A stretch of DNA of 64,000 nucleotides from Verrucomicrobiales bacterium (GTDB lineage: Bacteria > Verrucomicrobiota > Verrucomicrobiia > Limisphaerales > UBA11320): assembly GCA_016793885.1 (NCBI GenBank), contig JAEUHE010000151.1, forward strand, positions 80,189-144,188. The letters are read 5' to 3'. The notes under the pieces were generated by a model, which worked only from the letters and a program-made list of their open reading frames with translations, was not told the origin of the DNA and ran no database searches. Every line of letters begins with the position of its first letter. Position 1 is the stretch's first letter. Positions 28,743 to 37,026 of this stretch are shown one piece after another. Made by a program: the position numbers and the translations under genes.

Positions 28743-30201
28743 AGAGCGTGCGGTTGGCGGCAGTCACGGTGGCGCTGATGGGGCTATCGAGGTTGACGGT
28801 AGCCAGGACCTGCTTGTCACGCGATGCCTTGAAGATCCAAAAGTCTCCCCGACGGCTTCCCAGGTAGACCTTTCCATCTGCTACCAGGGGAGAAGCCCAC
28901 ATCTCCCCCTTGACTTCGTGGGTCCAGCAACTCTTCCCGGTTTTGGCCTCAACACAATGGATCATGCGACCGCAATCCGCTGTGAAGATCAAACCCTTAT
29001 AGAGTACGGGCGAGGACAGACTGTGGCGGTTCAGCGGGTAGGACCAGGCTTCCGCAGCCACCGCCTTGCCCGCGGTCCCGCCGATGGAAATGCTTTTCAG
29101 CCAGGCTTCGTTCTTTCCCCACCAAAGGTCGCCGCCCACGGTAAAATAGATGTGGGAGTCCTCAATGACAGGTAGCGAGTAGATGTTGCTCGGGCCTTCG
29201 CGGCGGTTGGTGTTGTAGCGATGCACGTCCTGCTTGGGGGCGCTGGGATCGGGATCGAAGCTCCAGCGGAGTTTCAAGGTCTGGGTTTCCGTTCCAGCAT
29301 CCTTGGTGGAGGCTGGCTCGAACCCGTAGACGATGCCGTTCCCGCCGGCAAAGCAGACGGTCGGCTGGCCGTTGATCTTGGCGTAGGACGGCGATGACCA
29401 GGTGCTATGAAAGATGTTGGGGGCGATGCCGAGACGCTCCCTTGCGACGAGCCTTCCGGAGCGCTTGTCGATCACGACAAGGCTGGGTGCGTCGGGCGTG
29501 CGGATCTTCTTATGGGTGTTGTCGACCCCGGTGCCGGTGTTGACGTAGAGGTGGTTGCCCAGGACGAGGATCGAACTATGGGCGGCGTCGTGAGGCCAGG
29601 TGCCAGCTTGGGATGGAAGATCGTACAGCCAGAGGATATCTGCATCGCCTGGCTCGAGCGTCAGCGGAGGCTGGTTGCGGGGCGTCATGTGACGGGCTTC
29701 GTCCTGGAATGATCCATCGTTTCCATTGGCCAGCCCGCGAGCGTCCAGGCACATGACTTCCCCTCGGTTGCTGACGACGTAAACTCGGTCGTCCTCGACG
29801 GTCACGGTGGAAGCAATGCCGCTTTTGGGCCAGTCGAGGTACGGATCTTCGTCGCGTTTGGGAACGACCAATTGCCAAAGCAGGTTTCCCGTCCGCTCAT
29901 CGAAGCACATGAGCACCCCTCGGTCCCCCTGATGCTTAGGATCACGAGGCTGCCCGTTGTTGGTTCCGATGTAGACGCGGCCGTTGGCCACGATCGGCGT
30001 GGAGTGTGTCTCGGTACCCAGCGGCTTTACCCAGCGCACGTTTCGTCCAGTCTTCACGTCGAAAGATTCGGGAAGGCTGGTTTCCGGTGACACGAGGTTG
30101 CGGGTCCAGCGAGTTCCCCACTGGGGTTGATCGTTTGCGAGCGCCGGCAGGCAGAATCCCAAGATCAAAAGCCACCACCGACCCGTGATTAAATAGGGCA
30201 T
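28699..30201 (-). CDS. Secreted PQQ-like beta-propeller protein
   Basis: 500 residues from ATG 30201 (a longer frame to 30276 is less likely). A signal peptide (WWLLILGFCLPALA) precedes a series of short propeller repeats, e.g. TPIVANGRVYIGTNNG, GNLLWQLVVPK, DDRVYVVSNRGEVMCLDA, NHLYVNTGTG, YKGLIFTADCGR. These match PQQ-binding-like repeat proteins, including the outer-membrane BamB group and PQQ-dependent dehydrogenases; no quinoprotein active-site cysteine pair is evident. It overlaps the next gene's start by 44 bp. Substrate and partners are unknown; the coupled cytochrome protein suggests a redox or adaptor role. Confidence 0.85.
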   Translation of the reverse strand: MPYLITGRWWLLILGFCLPALANDQPQWGTRWTRNLVSPETSLPESFDVKTGRNVRWVKPLGTETHSTPIVANGRVYIGTNNGQPRDPKHQGDRGVLMCFDERTGNLLWQLVVPKRDEDPYLDWPKSGIASTVTVEDDRVYVVSNRGEVMCLDARGLANGNDGSFQDEARHMTPRNQPPLTLEPGDADILWLYDLPSQAGTWPHDAAHSSILVLGNHLYVNTGTGVDNTHKKIRTPDAPSLVVIDKRSGRLVARERLGIAPNIFHSTWSSPSYAKINGQPTVCFAGGNGIVYGFEPASTKDAGTETQTLKLRWSFDPDPSAPKQDVHRYNTNRREGPSNIYSLPVIEDSHIYFTVGGDLWWGKNEAWLKSISIGGTAGKAVAAEAWSYPLNRHSLSSPVLYKGLIFTADCGRMIHCVEAKTGKSCWTHEVKGEMWASPLVADGKVYLGSRRGDFWIFKASRDKQVLATVNLDSPISATVTAANRTLYVATMFQLYAIRAD

Positions 30202-30371
30202 CTTGAGCCGGCCGGTACTGGGGTGTGACGAGAAGTGCACCCGCACAAAAAAGCACAAAGGCGCCCGACAGTGCAATTAAAGTCGTGCCAAATCCCCCGC
30301 CTGATGGAGGAGCCCAAGTGCAGGAATCCCAAACCCAGGAGACGGGTCATGGTCCGAACCCGCTGGCAGGT

Positions 30372-30962
30372 TCAGTAGTCGAGCATCATCCGATCGATCC
30401 AGGTGGCTTGGTTGACTCGATCATTCACCAGTTTTTCCAAGGAGTCCGGTTGCGTGGGCAGGGGGTCATACAATCGAAGAGCCTTCAGCCAAGCGCACTC
30501 CTCGGCTGGCATTTCAGGGTCGGTGTGTTCCCTCCGCAGCTCCGAGGCCATCTGGAAGAACATTTTGAGGCTACTCCTCAGTGCCGTGCGTTCCTGCCGG
30601 CGAAAAGCACGAATGGTGTCTGGGTAGGGATGTCGGCGTCCGATGAGACTGCAAAATAAAACGTCATTTCGGAGCGCCTCACAGATTCGCTCGAGCGTGT
30701 AAACGCCGGTGCCGTAACTGAACGTCAGCACCGCCAGCAGTTCTGCTCCGCAGTGGGGACCGTCCTCGCGATGATTGTATTGGCGTTGAGTGAGCGTCCC
30801 GAGCGATCCCGTCGCCGCCTCTCGGGCCAGATGGGCTAGTCGGATACGCGGCGGAGGTGGCAGTACCTGCGGCTCGAAGGGGGAGCCCAGCTCTCTCCGT
30901 GCCGAATTCAAGATTTGTCCGTCCGTTGAGGGGGGCTTTCCCAGGCATGCTGTGGCATCCAT
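30372..30962 (-). CDS. DUF772/transposase N-terminal-like protein, likely remnant
   Basis: 196 residues. The middle segment (LLAVLTFSYGTGVYTLERI, CEALRNDVLFCSLIGRRH, PYPDTIRAFRRQERTAL) resembles the DUF772 N-terminal region of IS1182/IS5-group transposases, where a YARG-type loop and a DHSTI-like motif precede the catalytic domain. The DDE catalytic C-terminal half is absent and the frame stops after about 90 further residues. Inverted terminal repeats were not found by eye. It may be a decayed transposase or a domesticated DNA-binding domain. It lies in an otherwise sparse region between the PQQ operon and the NRPS gene. Confidence 0.6.
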   Translation of the reverse strand: MDATACLGKPPSTDGQILNSARRELGSPFEPQVLPPPPRIRLAHLAREAATGSLGTLTQRQYNHREDGPHCGAELLAVLTFSYGTGVYTLERICEALRNDVLFCSLIGRRHPYPDTIRAFRRQERTALRSSLKMFFQMASELRREHTDPEMPAEECAWLKALRLYDPLPTQPDSLEKLVNDRVNQATWIDRMMLDY

Positions 30963-31280
30963 TCACACCCATATCAACAGTTCCCATGCCACGTGGCCTG
31001 CCACCGCCAGCGCCTGGCCGATCGCCCAGCCGTGAGGCGGTTTTGACTCGGAATGGGTCAGGTTTGCGTTTGCGCACGGGGTGGGGCAGTCGTTAGGCTG
31101 CTCCAGCGCCGATATGAGGGTTCGGATTCAAGGCAGCCGACTGCCTCGCGTCGGGACCCTATGAAGCCTGGGGGCGTGCGTTGGCTTCAAATCGGGCTCC
31201 AGTGGCCGATGGAAAAGCCAATATGATCGAAGGGCTATCGATGTCGGTCCAGGTTGGATCGTGATAGTCATCGAGATCAC
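30963..31280. other. Gene-sparse stretch upstream of the NRPS
   Basis: No convincing gene, RNA or clear promoter is seen here. It separates the transposase-like gene on the minus strand from the NRPS start on the plus strand, so any NRPS promoter should lie here. Confidence 0.5.
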
Positions 31281-34200
31281 ATGTTCGTGAATCGACCAGA
31301 AGATTCCTTTTCCGCGGAGCATCCTTTGACCCCGATGCAGCGTGGCATGCTGTTCCACTCCGTCCTAGCTCCGGAGTCGGGTGGGTACATTCAGCAGGTG
31401 GTCATCCGGATGGAGGCGGTGGCTGATGAGTGCGCTTTCCAGAGCATATGGAATGAGGCCATCCGCAGACATAAAGTCCTGGGTGGCCGTTTTCAATGGC
31501 GCGGAAATTCCGATGCACGGTTTGTGATCCACGGTGTCGCGCAAATTCCGTGGGCGGCGGAGGACCTCTCCCGGATGACCGAGCTGGAGCGAGACCAACG
31601 CCTGGACCGGTTTCTGGAGGAGGATCGCCGGCGTGGCTTCGATCTCACTCAGGCTCCCTTGCTTCGGGCCATGACGTTTCGCCTGAGTGCCGATGCCTCG
31701 GTTTTCGTGCTCACGTTTCATCACATCCTGCTCGACGGAAGATCCCTGCGGGTCCTGCTCAAGGAGGTGTTCGGAATCTATGAAGCGCATCTTCGCGGGG
31801 AAACCAAAACGGTGGAAACCGGTTCGGCGTTCGCTGATTACGTTGAGTTTCTTCAACGGCGGGATCGCGATGCAGACCGGGCCTTTTGGACGAGGAAGCT
31901 CGCCGGGTTTCGTGCCGCGAACGAGTTTCCTGGTTGGTTGAACCCGGCCGAAGGCGCGCGCAGAACTCTCGGGACGAGGGAGGCGACTGTGGTTCTTAGC
32001 CGGCAGTTCAGCGACTCGCTTCGAGCCCACGCGACCTCCGTCCAGGTGTCTCTGAACAACGTTTTCCAGGCGGCGTGGGCTTTCCTGGTTCAGATGTACA
32101 GTCGGGACGACGACGTCGTCTTCGGAGTGGTGAGATCGTGTCGGTCGTCCGGACTGCCGGCGGGGGAAGGTGCGGTAGGTTTGCTGATCAACACGGTTCC
32201 CCTGCGCACTGCGCTGCAACCCGAACTTCCCTGGGCTGAGTTCCTGCGTGCGGTGAGAGCCGCGTGGCAGGAGTTGCGGCCTTACGAACATGCGGCCCTT
32301 GAGGACATCGAGGCTTGGAGTGAGATTCGGCCGGGCGCCTCCCTCTTCGGCAGCATTTTGATGTTCGAGAACTATGAGTTGGCGGAGGATCTCCGTCGAG
32401 ATGATGGCATGTGGACGGAACGGAGCGTGAGCCTCCTGGAGCGAACGAACTTCCCGTTGACGATGTCGGTATATGCCGGAGATCGGGTCCAGTTGAAGTT
32501 GGAGTTCGATTCTCAACGAGGCCACCGGGGTTGGGCGGATCGGGTTTTGCGACGGCTTCAGTGGATTTTGGAACAGGCCCAGGCGCAGCCTGCTCAATGC
32601 CTGTGCCAGTTCAGCCTGGTCCCGCCTGAGGAGCGCGGTGAATTGCTGGCTCTCAGTGCCGGTCCGGTCCGGCCGGAGTATCAGGGCCTCAGTTATCTCC
32701 GGCGCTTCGAAGCGCAGGTGGCTCGTTCGCCGGAGGCTGTGGCTGTCGTCAGCGGTGAGGATTCCATGACTTACCGGGCGATGGACCTTCGATCGAATCA
32801 GCTCGCTCGACACCTCGCGAAGCTGGGGGTGCGATCGGAAGTGAGAGTCGTTGTCTATTTGGAGCGCGGAATGGACACGGGAGTGATCCTCCTGGCAATC
32901 TGGAAAGCCGGCGGGGCATTCGTTCCGCTCGACCCTGCCAGCCCGGCGGCGCGTTCGGAATATCAGATCTTGGACTGTGGCGCGCCGGTCTTGGTGACAC
33001 AATCCGCGCTGCTCGGCAGCCTGCCTGCATACTCCGGCATCAAGGTCGTCATCGATCGGGATTGGCAGCAGATTTCGGCTGAGCCAACCGAACCGTTAGG
33101 CCTGCCCAGTGATCCCGATCAGCTGGCCTATGTGATCTACACCTCCGGAACTACGGGAAATCCCAAGGGCGTTGAGTTGCTTCATCGGGGGTTGTTAAAC
33201 CACAACTTGTTCATGGTTGATTGCTGGGCCTTGACTCCCGCGGATCGAGTCCTGCAGGTCTGCTCCCTCAGCTTTGATGTCTCGCTTGAGGAGATGTTCC
33301 CCACCTGGCTTGCGGGCGCGACTTTGGTCGTGGCTCCGCGCGGTCGGATTCTTCCCGATCGCCTGTTCACCGACCTGATTGGCGAACAGCGCATTTCGCT
33401 TCTCGATCTGTCCACCGCGTTCTGGCAGGAGTGGGTTCTGGAACTGGCGCGTTCGGGTGAAGCGTTGCCCGGATCGGTGAGGTTGGTGATTGTGGGGGGG
33501 GAGAAGAGCAGCGCTGCGTCGGTGGCGCGGTGGCGGCAGTTGGCTGGACCGGGGGTGAGGTGGATCGACTGCTATGGCCCGACCGAAACCACCATCGGCG
33601 TGACTCTGTTCGAGCCTGATGTTGACGCGGGAGCGGGCAAGCCCCGGGGTGGCGAATCCATCGGTCGGCCGATAGCAAACTCCTTCATCCGCATCGTCGA
33701 CCGTTGGGATCGCCTTGTTCCTGCTGATGTGCCAGGCGAACTGCTGATCGGGGGTGTGGGCCTAGCGCGGGGATATTTGAACAGCCCGGAAAAGACGCAG
33801 AGAGCGTTCATCGAGCTCCCCCTTGCCGGGCAGGAAAGCGAGCGCCTTTACCGTTCCGGAGATCTAGTCCGTTGTCGCGAGGATGGTAATCTGGAGTTCT
33901 TGGGGCGCATTGACTCTCAGGTGAAACTCCGAGGATATCGGATTGAACTTGGAGAGATCGAAGCTCGTTTGATGCAGACAACGGGTGTTTACCAAGCCGT
34001 GGTCAGGCTGCGGAAGCTCGACGGTGAGCAGCATCTCGTTGCGTATGTGATGCCTGCCGCCACCAGTCTGCGATCAGAGGTTTTGAAGGCCGATTTGGAA
34101 CGGAGTCTGCCGGCCTATATGGTCCCTTCGTTTTGGGTGATGCTGGATCGGCTGCCGATGACCACGGGCGGCAAAATCGACGAGGACGCATTGCCTGCGC

Positions 34201-35369
34201 CTTCCGCGCAACCGGAACGCATCGGCCCTCTCCCGGAAAGTCCCACGCGGGAGTTGGAGACCCAGCTTCGTCAGATCTGGATGGAGACCTTGGGCAAGCG
34301 GCACATCGCCTTCGATGATGACTTTTTTTCACTCGGAGGACATTCCTTGCTGGCGGTCCGTCTTGTGAGCCGAATTCAGAGTCGGCTGGGCTGGAACTTG
34401 CCGCTGGCGACACTGTTCAGCGCTCCGACCATCGCCCAGATGGCCAGTTGGATACGGGATCAGGGGAACGTTCGAAGTTGGTCCTCGCTGGTCCCTATCC
34501 AGCCTCTGGGGAGTCGGCTTCCATTTTTTTGTGTCCACGCGGCTGGAGGTAATGTCCTTTTCTATCGCGACCTGGCCCATGCACTCGGTTCGGATCAGCC
34601 CTTTTATGGACTCCAGGTGGAGCGAACTGCGTCCGGTTTACCGATGAAGCGGTCCTTTGAGCAGATGGCTGAGCGCTACATCGCGGAGATGCGATTGGTC
34701 CAGCCTAGAGGTCCTTACTACCTTGGGGGAGCGTCGTATGGCGGGGTGATCGCCTGGGAGATGGCCCAGCAATTGGTACAGACGGGCGAGACCGTCGGGT
34801 TGCTCGCGCTTTTGGATACTTATGGCCCATCGTATCCCCGTTATCCGGCGAGCCTGGGGACGTTGCAGATCCAATGGCTGAAGGGACTGCGACGGTTTCA
34901 GCTGCACGCACTGAATCTCCGACTGCTCCCCGGCAGCTCCCGGTTGGGGTATGTTCGGACCAAGTTCCAGCAGCTTATTCTACAATTGCGGCGACTGGGA
35001 CTTCCGCGGCTGCGCCTCTTCGGCAGGACTGTGAGCGGGTCCGCCTCAGAGCCGACGGGCTTTGAGGAGGCGGATTCGATGCAAGACTGGATCCAGGTCG
35101 CCTATGACAACTACGTGGTGAAACCCTATCCGGGAAGAGCCACCCTGTTTCGAGCTATCCATCAACCACTGGGTGCGATCCCCGATGATCACCTGGGGTG
35201 GAAACCGTACACCCCGCAAGGGATGGAGATCGTTCCGGTGGTTGGCTTTCATGGGAGCCTCGTGGTGGAGCCCTGCGTGGATGATCTTGCTCGAGAACTC
35301 TCGAAGCGGCTGGCGGTCTCGGGCAGCAGGGATGAATTGACTCTTGGCGAGGCAGGGTCGAGATCGTGA
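31281..35369 (+). CDS. Single-module nonribosomal peptide synthetase (C-A-T-TE)
   Basis: 1362 residues from ATG 31281; a TTG at 31254 would add 9. Domains in order: condensation (about 15-450, LTPMQRGMLFHS; HHILLDG at 147-153), adenylation (about 465-970, A3 YTSGTTGNPKG near 620, CYGPTETTIG, YRSGDLVRCREDGNLEFLGR, KLRGYRIELGEIEARL), thiolation (FSLGGHSLLAV, phosphopantetheine serine near 1022), and a thioesterase (GGASYGG with Ser near 1152; GFHGSLV with His near 1324). The A4-region reads SFDVSLEEMFPTW, which is unusual at the position normally aromatic. One complete module with terminal release can make a single aminoacyl or N-acylated amino-acid product. No other biosynthetic gene or phosphopantetheinyl transferase is adjacent. 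Substrate not predicted. Confidence 0.95.
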   Translation: MFVNRPEDSFSAEHPLTPMQRGMLFHSVLAPESGGYIQQVVIRMEAVADECAFQSIWNEAIRRHKVLGGRFQWRGNSDARFVIHGVAQIPWAAEDLSRMTELERDQRLDRFLEEDRRRGFDLTQAPLLRAMTFRLSADASVFVLTFHHILLDGRSLRVLLKEVFGIYEAHLRGETKTVETGSAFADYVEFLQRRDRDADRAFWTRKLAGFRAANEFPGWLNPAEGARRTLGTREATVVLSRQFSDSLRAHATSVQVSLNNVFQAAWAFLVQMYSRDDDVVFGVVRSCRSSGLPAGEGAVGLLINTVPLRTALQPELPWAEFLRAVRAAWQELRPYEHAALEDIEAWSEIRPGASLFGSILMFENYELAEDLRRDDGMWTERSVSLLERTNFPLTMSVYAGDRVQLKLEFDSQRGHRGWADRVLRRLQWILEQAQAQPAQCLCQFSLVPPEERGELLALSAGPVRPEYQGLSYLRRFEAQVARSPEAVAVVSGEDSMTYRAMDLRSNQLARHLAKLGVRSEVRVVVYLERGMDTGVILLAIWKAGGAFVPLDPASPAARSEYQILDCGAPVLVTQSALLGSLPAYSGIKVVIDRDWQQISAEPTEPLGLPSDPDQLAYVIYTSGTTGNPKGVELLHRGLLNHNLFMVDCWALTPADRVLQVCSLSFDVSLEEMFPTWLAGATLVVAPRGRILPDRLFTDLIGEQRISLLDLSTAFWQEWVLELARSGEALPGSVRLVIVGGEKSSAASVARWRQLAGPGVRWIDCYGPTETTIGVTLFEPDVDAGAGKPRGGESIGRPIANSFIRIVDRWDRLVPADVPGELLIGGVGLARGYLNSPEKTQRAFIELPLAGQESERLYRSGDLVRCREDGNLEFLGRIDSQVKLRGYRIELGEIEARLMQTTGVYQAVVRLRKLDGEQHLVAYVMPAATSLRSEVLKADLERSLPAYMVPSFWVMLDRLPMTTGGKIDEDALPAPSAQPERIGPLPESPTRELETQLRQIWMETLGKRHIAFDDDFFSLGGHSLLAVRLVSRIQSRLGWNLPLATLFSAPTIAQMASWIRDQGNVRSWSSLVPIQPLGSRLPFFCVHAAGGNVLFYRDLAHALGSDQPFYGLQVERTASGLPMKRSFEQMAERYIAEMRLVQPRGPYYLGGASYGGVIAWEMAQQLVQTGETVGLLALLDTYGPSYPRYPASLGTLQIQWLKGLRRFQLHALNLRLLPGSSRLGYVRTKFQQLILQLRRLGLPRLRLFGRTVSGSASEPTGFEEADSMQDWIQVAYDNYVVKPYPGRATLFRAIHQPLGAIPDDHLGWKPYTPQGMEIVPVVGFHGSLVVEPCVDDLARELSKRLAVSGSRDELTLGEAGSRS

Positions 35370-35509
35370 CCGGATCGCTCAGCTCAAGTTGTTGTTTTAG
35401 GTTTGCTAGCCAACCGGCATCCACCTTATCTTCTCACACCAAGGTTCTGGGTCTCAGTGCGGCCCGGACCGTCTTGGGTGCAGGGTCGGATTTTCCCGGC
35501 CTTATTTGA

Positions 35510-36946
35510 ATGGTTCTCAGCTCCTCAACCGTGGGACAGAAGGTTTCGTGCGCCGGTCCGCTCAAGCGGAGGGAGTTCTTGCGGATTGGCCTGTCTGGCT
35601 TCGCGGCCCTCTCCTTTCCCGGGTTGCTTCAGTTGCGCGCCCAAACGCCTCCGAAGGCAGCTTCGCCTAAGACGGCGGTGATTCTGGTGTGGCTGCGGGG
35701 AGGGGCGTCGCATCTAGAGACCTACGATCCCAAGCCGGATGCGCCCAGCGAGTTCCGGGGTGTCTTTGGCGCGATTCCAACCAAGGTTCCGGGCATGCAG
35801 ATATCGGAACTGCTCCCTCGCCACGCGAAAATTGCCGACAAGTTCACCTTGCTGCGGTCAATGGCCCACACCGGTGGCGGACATCCTGCAGGCTCGCTGC
35901 AGATGCTCACGGGGGATCCGGATCCCCAGGACAAGGAGAAACCCATTTTCCCGGACTGGATGACGGTGGCGAACTACCTGCGATCGGAGCGCGGCCGCAC
36001 TCTTCCGAACTACGTGGGAGTGAACCCCGTCATTCGTTACGACAATTTTACCATCGCCGGCTCGGCCTACGTAAATCCTTCCTACGGCCCGTTTATGGTG
36101 AACGGGGATCCGAACGATCCGCATTTCGAAGTTCCCAACATCGGCCTTAGCGATCCGTCCCAAGCCGGGCGTCTGCGCGAACGTCTGAAGTTGCGCGAAC
36201 GTTTGGACCAGATGGATCGCGCGGTCGACCAAACCGGATCGATGCGCGCCCTCGACGAGTTCGAGTCCCAGGCGTTCAGCCTGCTCACGAGCCCGGCGGC
36301 GCGCGATGCCTTCGACCTCAGTCGGGAGCCGGCCCATATCCGCGATCGCTATGGGCGTCACCAATGGGGACAGCAATGTCTGATGGCCCGCCGATTGGTG
36401 GAGGCGGGTGTGGAGATTATCACCACGACGTTCGACGGGCCGTTATGTGGGCGGGTCGGAAACTGGGACGATCATGCGGTGAATCATCATGTCTTCGATG
36501 CCCTTCAGTTTCGCCTCCCTTATTTTGACCAGGCGGTCACAGCACTGATTGAGGACATCTACGCCCGCGGTCTAGACCAGCGGGTGCTGGTGGTCGTTAC
36601 CGGCGAGTTCGGACGGACTCCCCGCATCGAGCGCGTGGCGAGCAGCGGGGGCGGGGTGGCCAGTGGCGCCGCTGGCACAGTCCAGCCGGGACGCGATCAT
36701 TGGCCTCGCGCATTCTCGCAGTTGTGGGCCGGTGGAGGTATTCAGACGGGCGGCGTGATCGGGGCGACGGATCGACGTGGAGAAGACGTGACCGAGCGCA
36801 TCGCGCATCCAGGCGATTTTATGGCGACGATTTACCGCCACCTGGGCATCGACGCTCCGCAGGTCTCGATTCCCGATTTCTCGGGTCGACCCAACCTGAT
36901 TCTCCCGACCGGCGAGGCGATAGCCGAGTTGGGCGGGCCGGCCTAG
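35510..36946 (+). CDS. DUF1501 secreted protein with Tat-like signal
   Basis: 478 residues from ATG 35510. A RREFLRIGLSGFAALSF leader near residues 20-37 resembles a twin-arginine signal and is followed by LQLRAQ. The mature part has AVILVWLRGGASHLETYDPKP, LLRSMAHTGGGHPAGS, MVTGEFGRTP in the form VVVTGEFGRTPRIE, and DHWPRAFSQLWAGGGI, the signature stretches of DUF1501, an alkaline-phosphatase-superfamily-like family abundant in Planctomycetes and Verrucomicrobia. Members are often encoded next to cytochrome PSD1/DUF1549 genes; here no such partner is adjacent. Biochemical function unknown. The next gene starts 80 bp downstream and may be co-transcribed. Confidence 0.92.
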   Translation: MVLSSSTVGQKVSCAGPLKRREFLRIGLSGFAALSFPGLLQLRAQTPPKAASPKTAVILVWLRGGASHLETYDPKPDAPSEFRGVFGAIPTKVPGMQISELLPRHAKIADKFTLLRSMAHTGGGHPAGSLQMLTGDPDPQDKEKPIFPDWMTVANYLRSERGRTLPNYVGVNPVIRYDNFTIAGSAYVNPSYGPFMVNGDPNDPHFEVPNIGLSDPSQAGRLRERLKLRERLDQMDRAVDQTGSMRALDEFESQAFSLLTSPAARDAFDLSREPAHIRDRYGRHQWGQQCLMARRLVEAGVEIITTTFDGPLCGRVGNWDDHAVNHHVFDALQFRLPYFDQAVTALIEDIYARGLDQRVLVVVTGEFGRTPRIERVASSGGGVASGAAGTVQPGRDHWPRAFSQLWAGGGIQTGGVIGATDRRGEDVTERIAHPGDFMATIYRHLGIDAPQVSIPDFSGRPNLILPTGEAIAELGGPA

Positions 36947-37026
36947 CCGCGGGGCCCGTCCGTCACGAGGACCCCGGAACGGTGAGCCAGCGCGCTCCGA
37001 GCAGCCCATGGTCGTCGAAGCTTTCT

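Noticed and set aside
30277..31280. Possible complete insertion sequence around the transposase-like gene
   Set aside because: No DDE domain, terminal inverted repeats or target duplication was seen.
31281..35369. Full biosynthetic gene cluster around the NRPS
   Set aside because: No tailoring enzyme, transporter, second module or phosphopantetheinyl transferase is adjacent; neighbours are DUF1501 and transposase-like genes.
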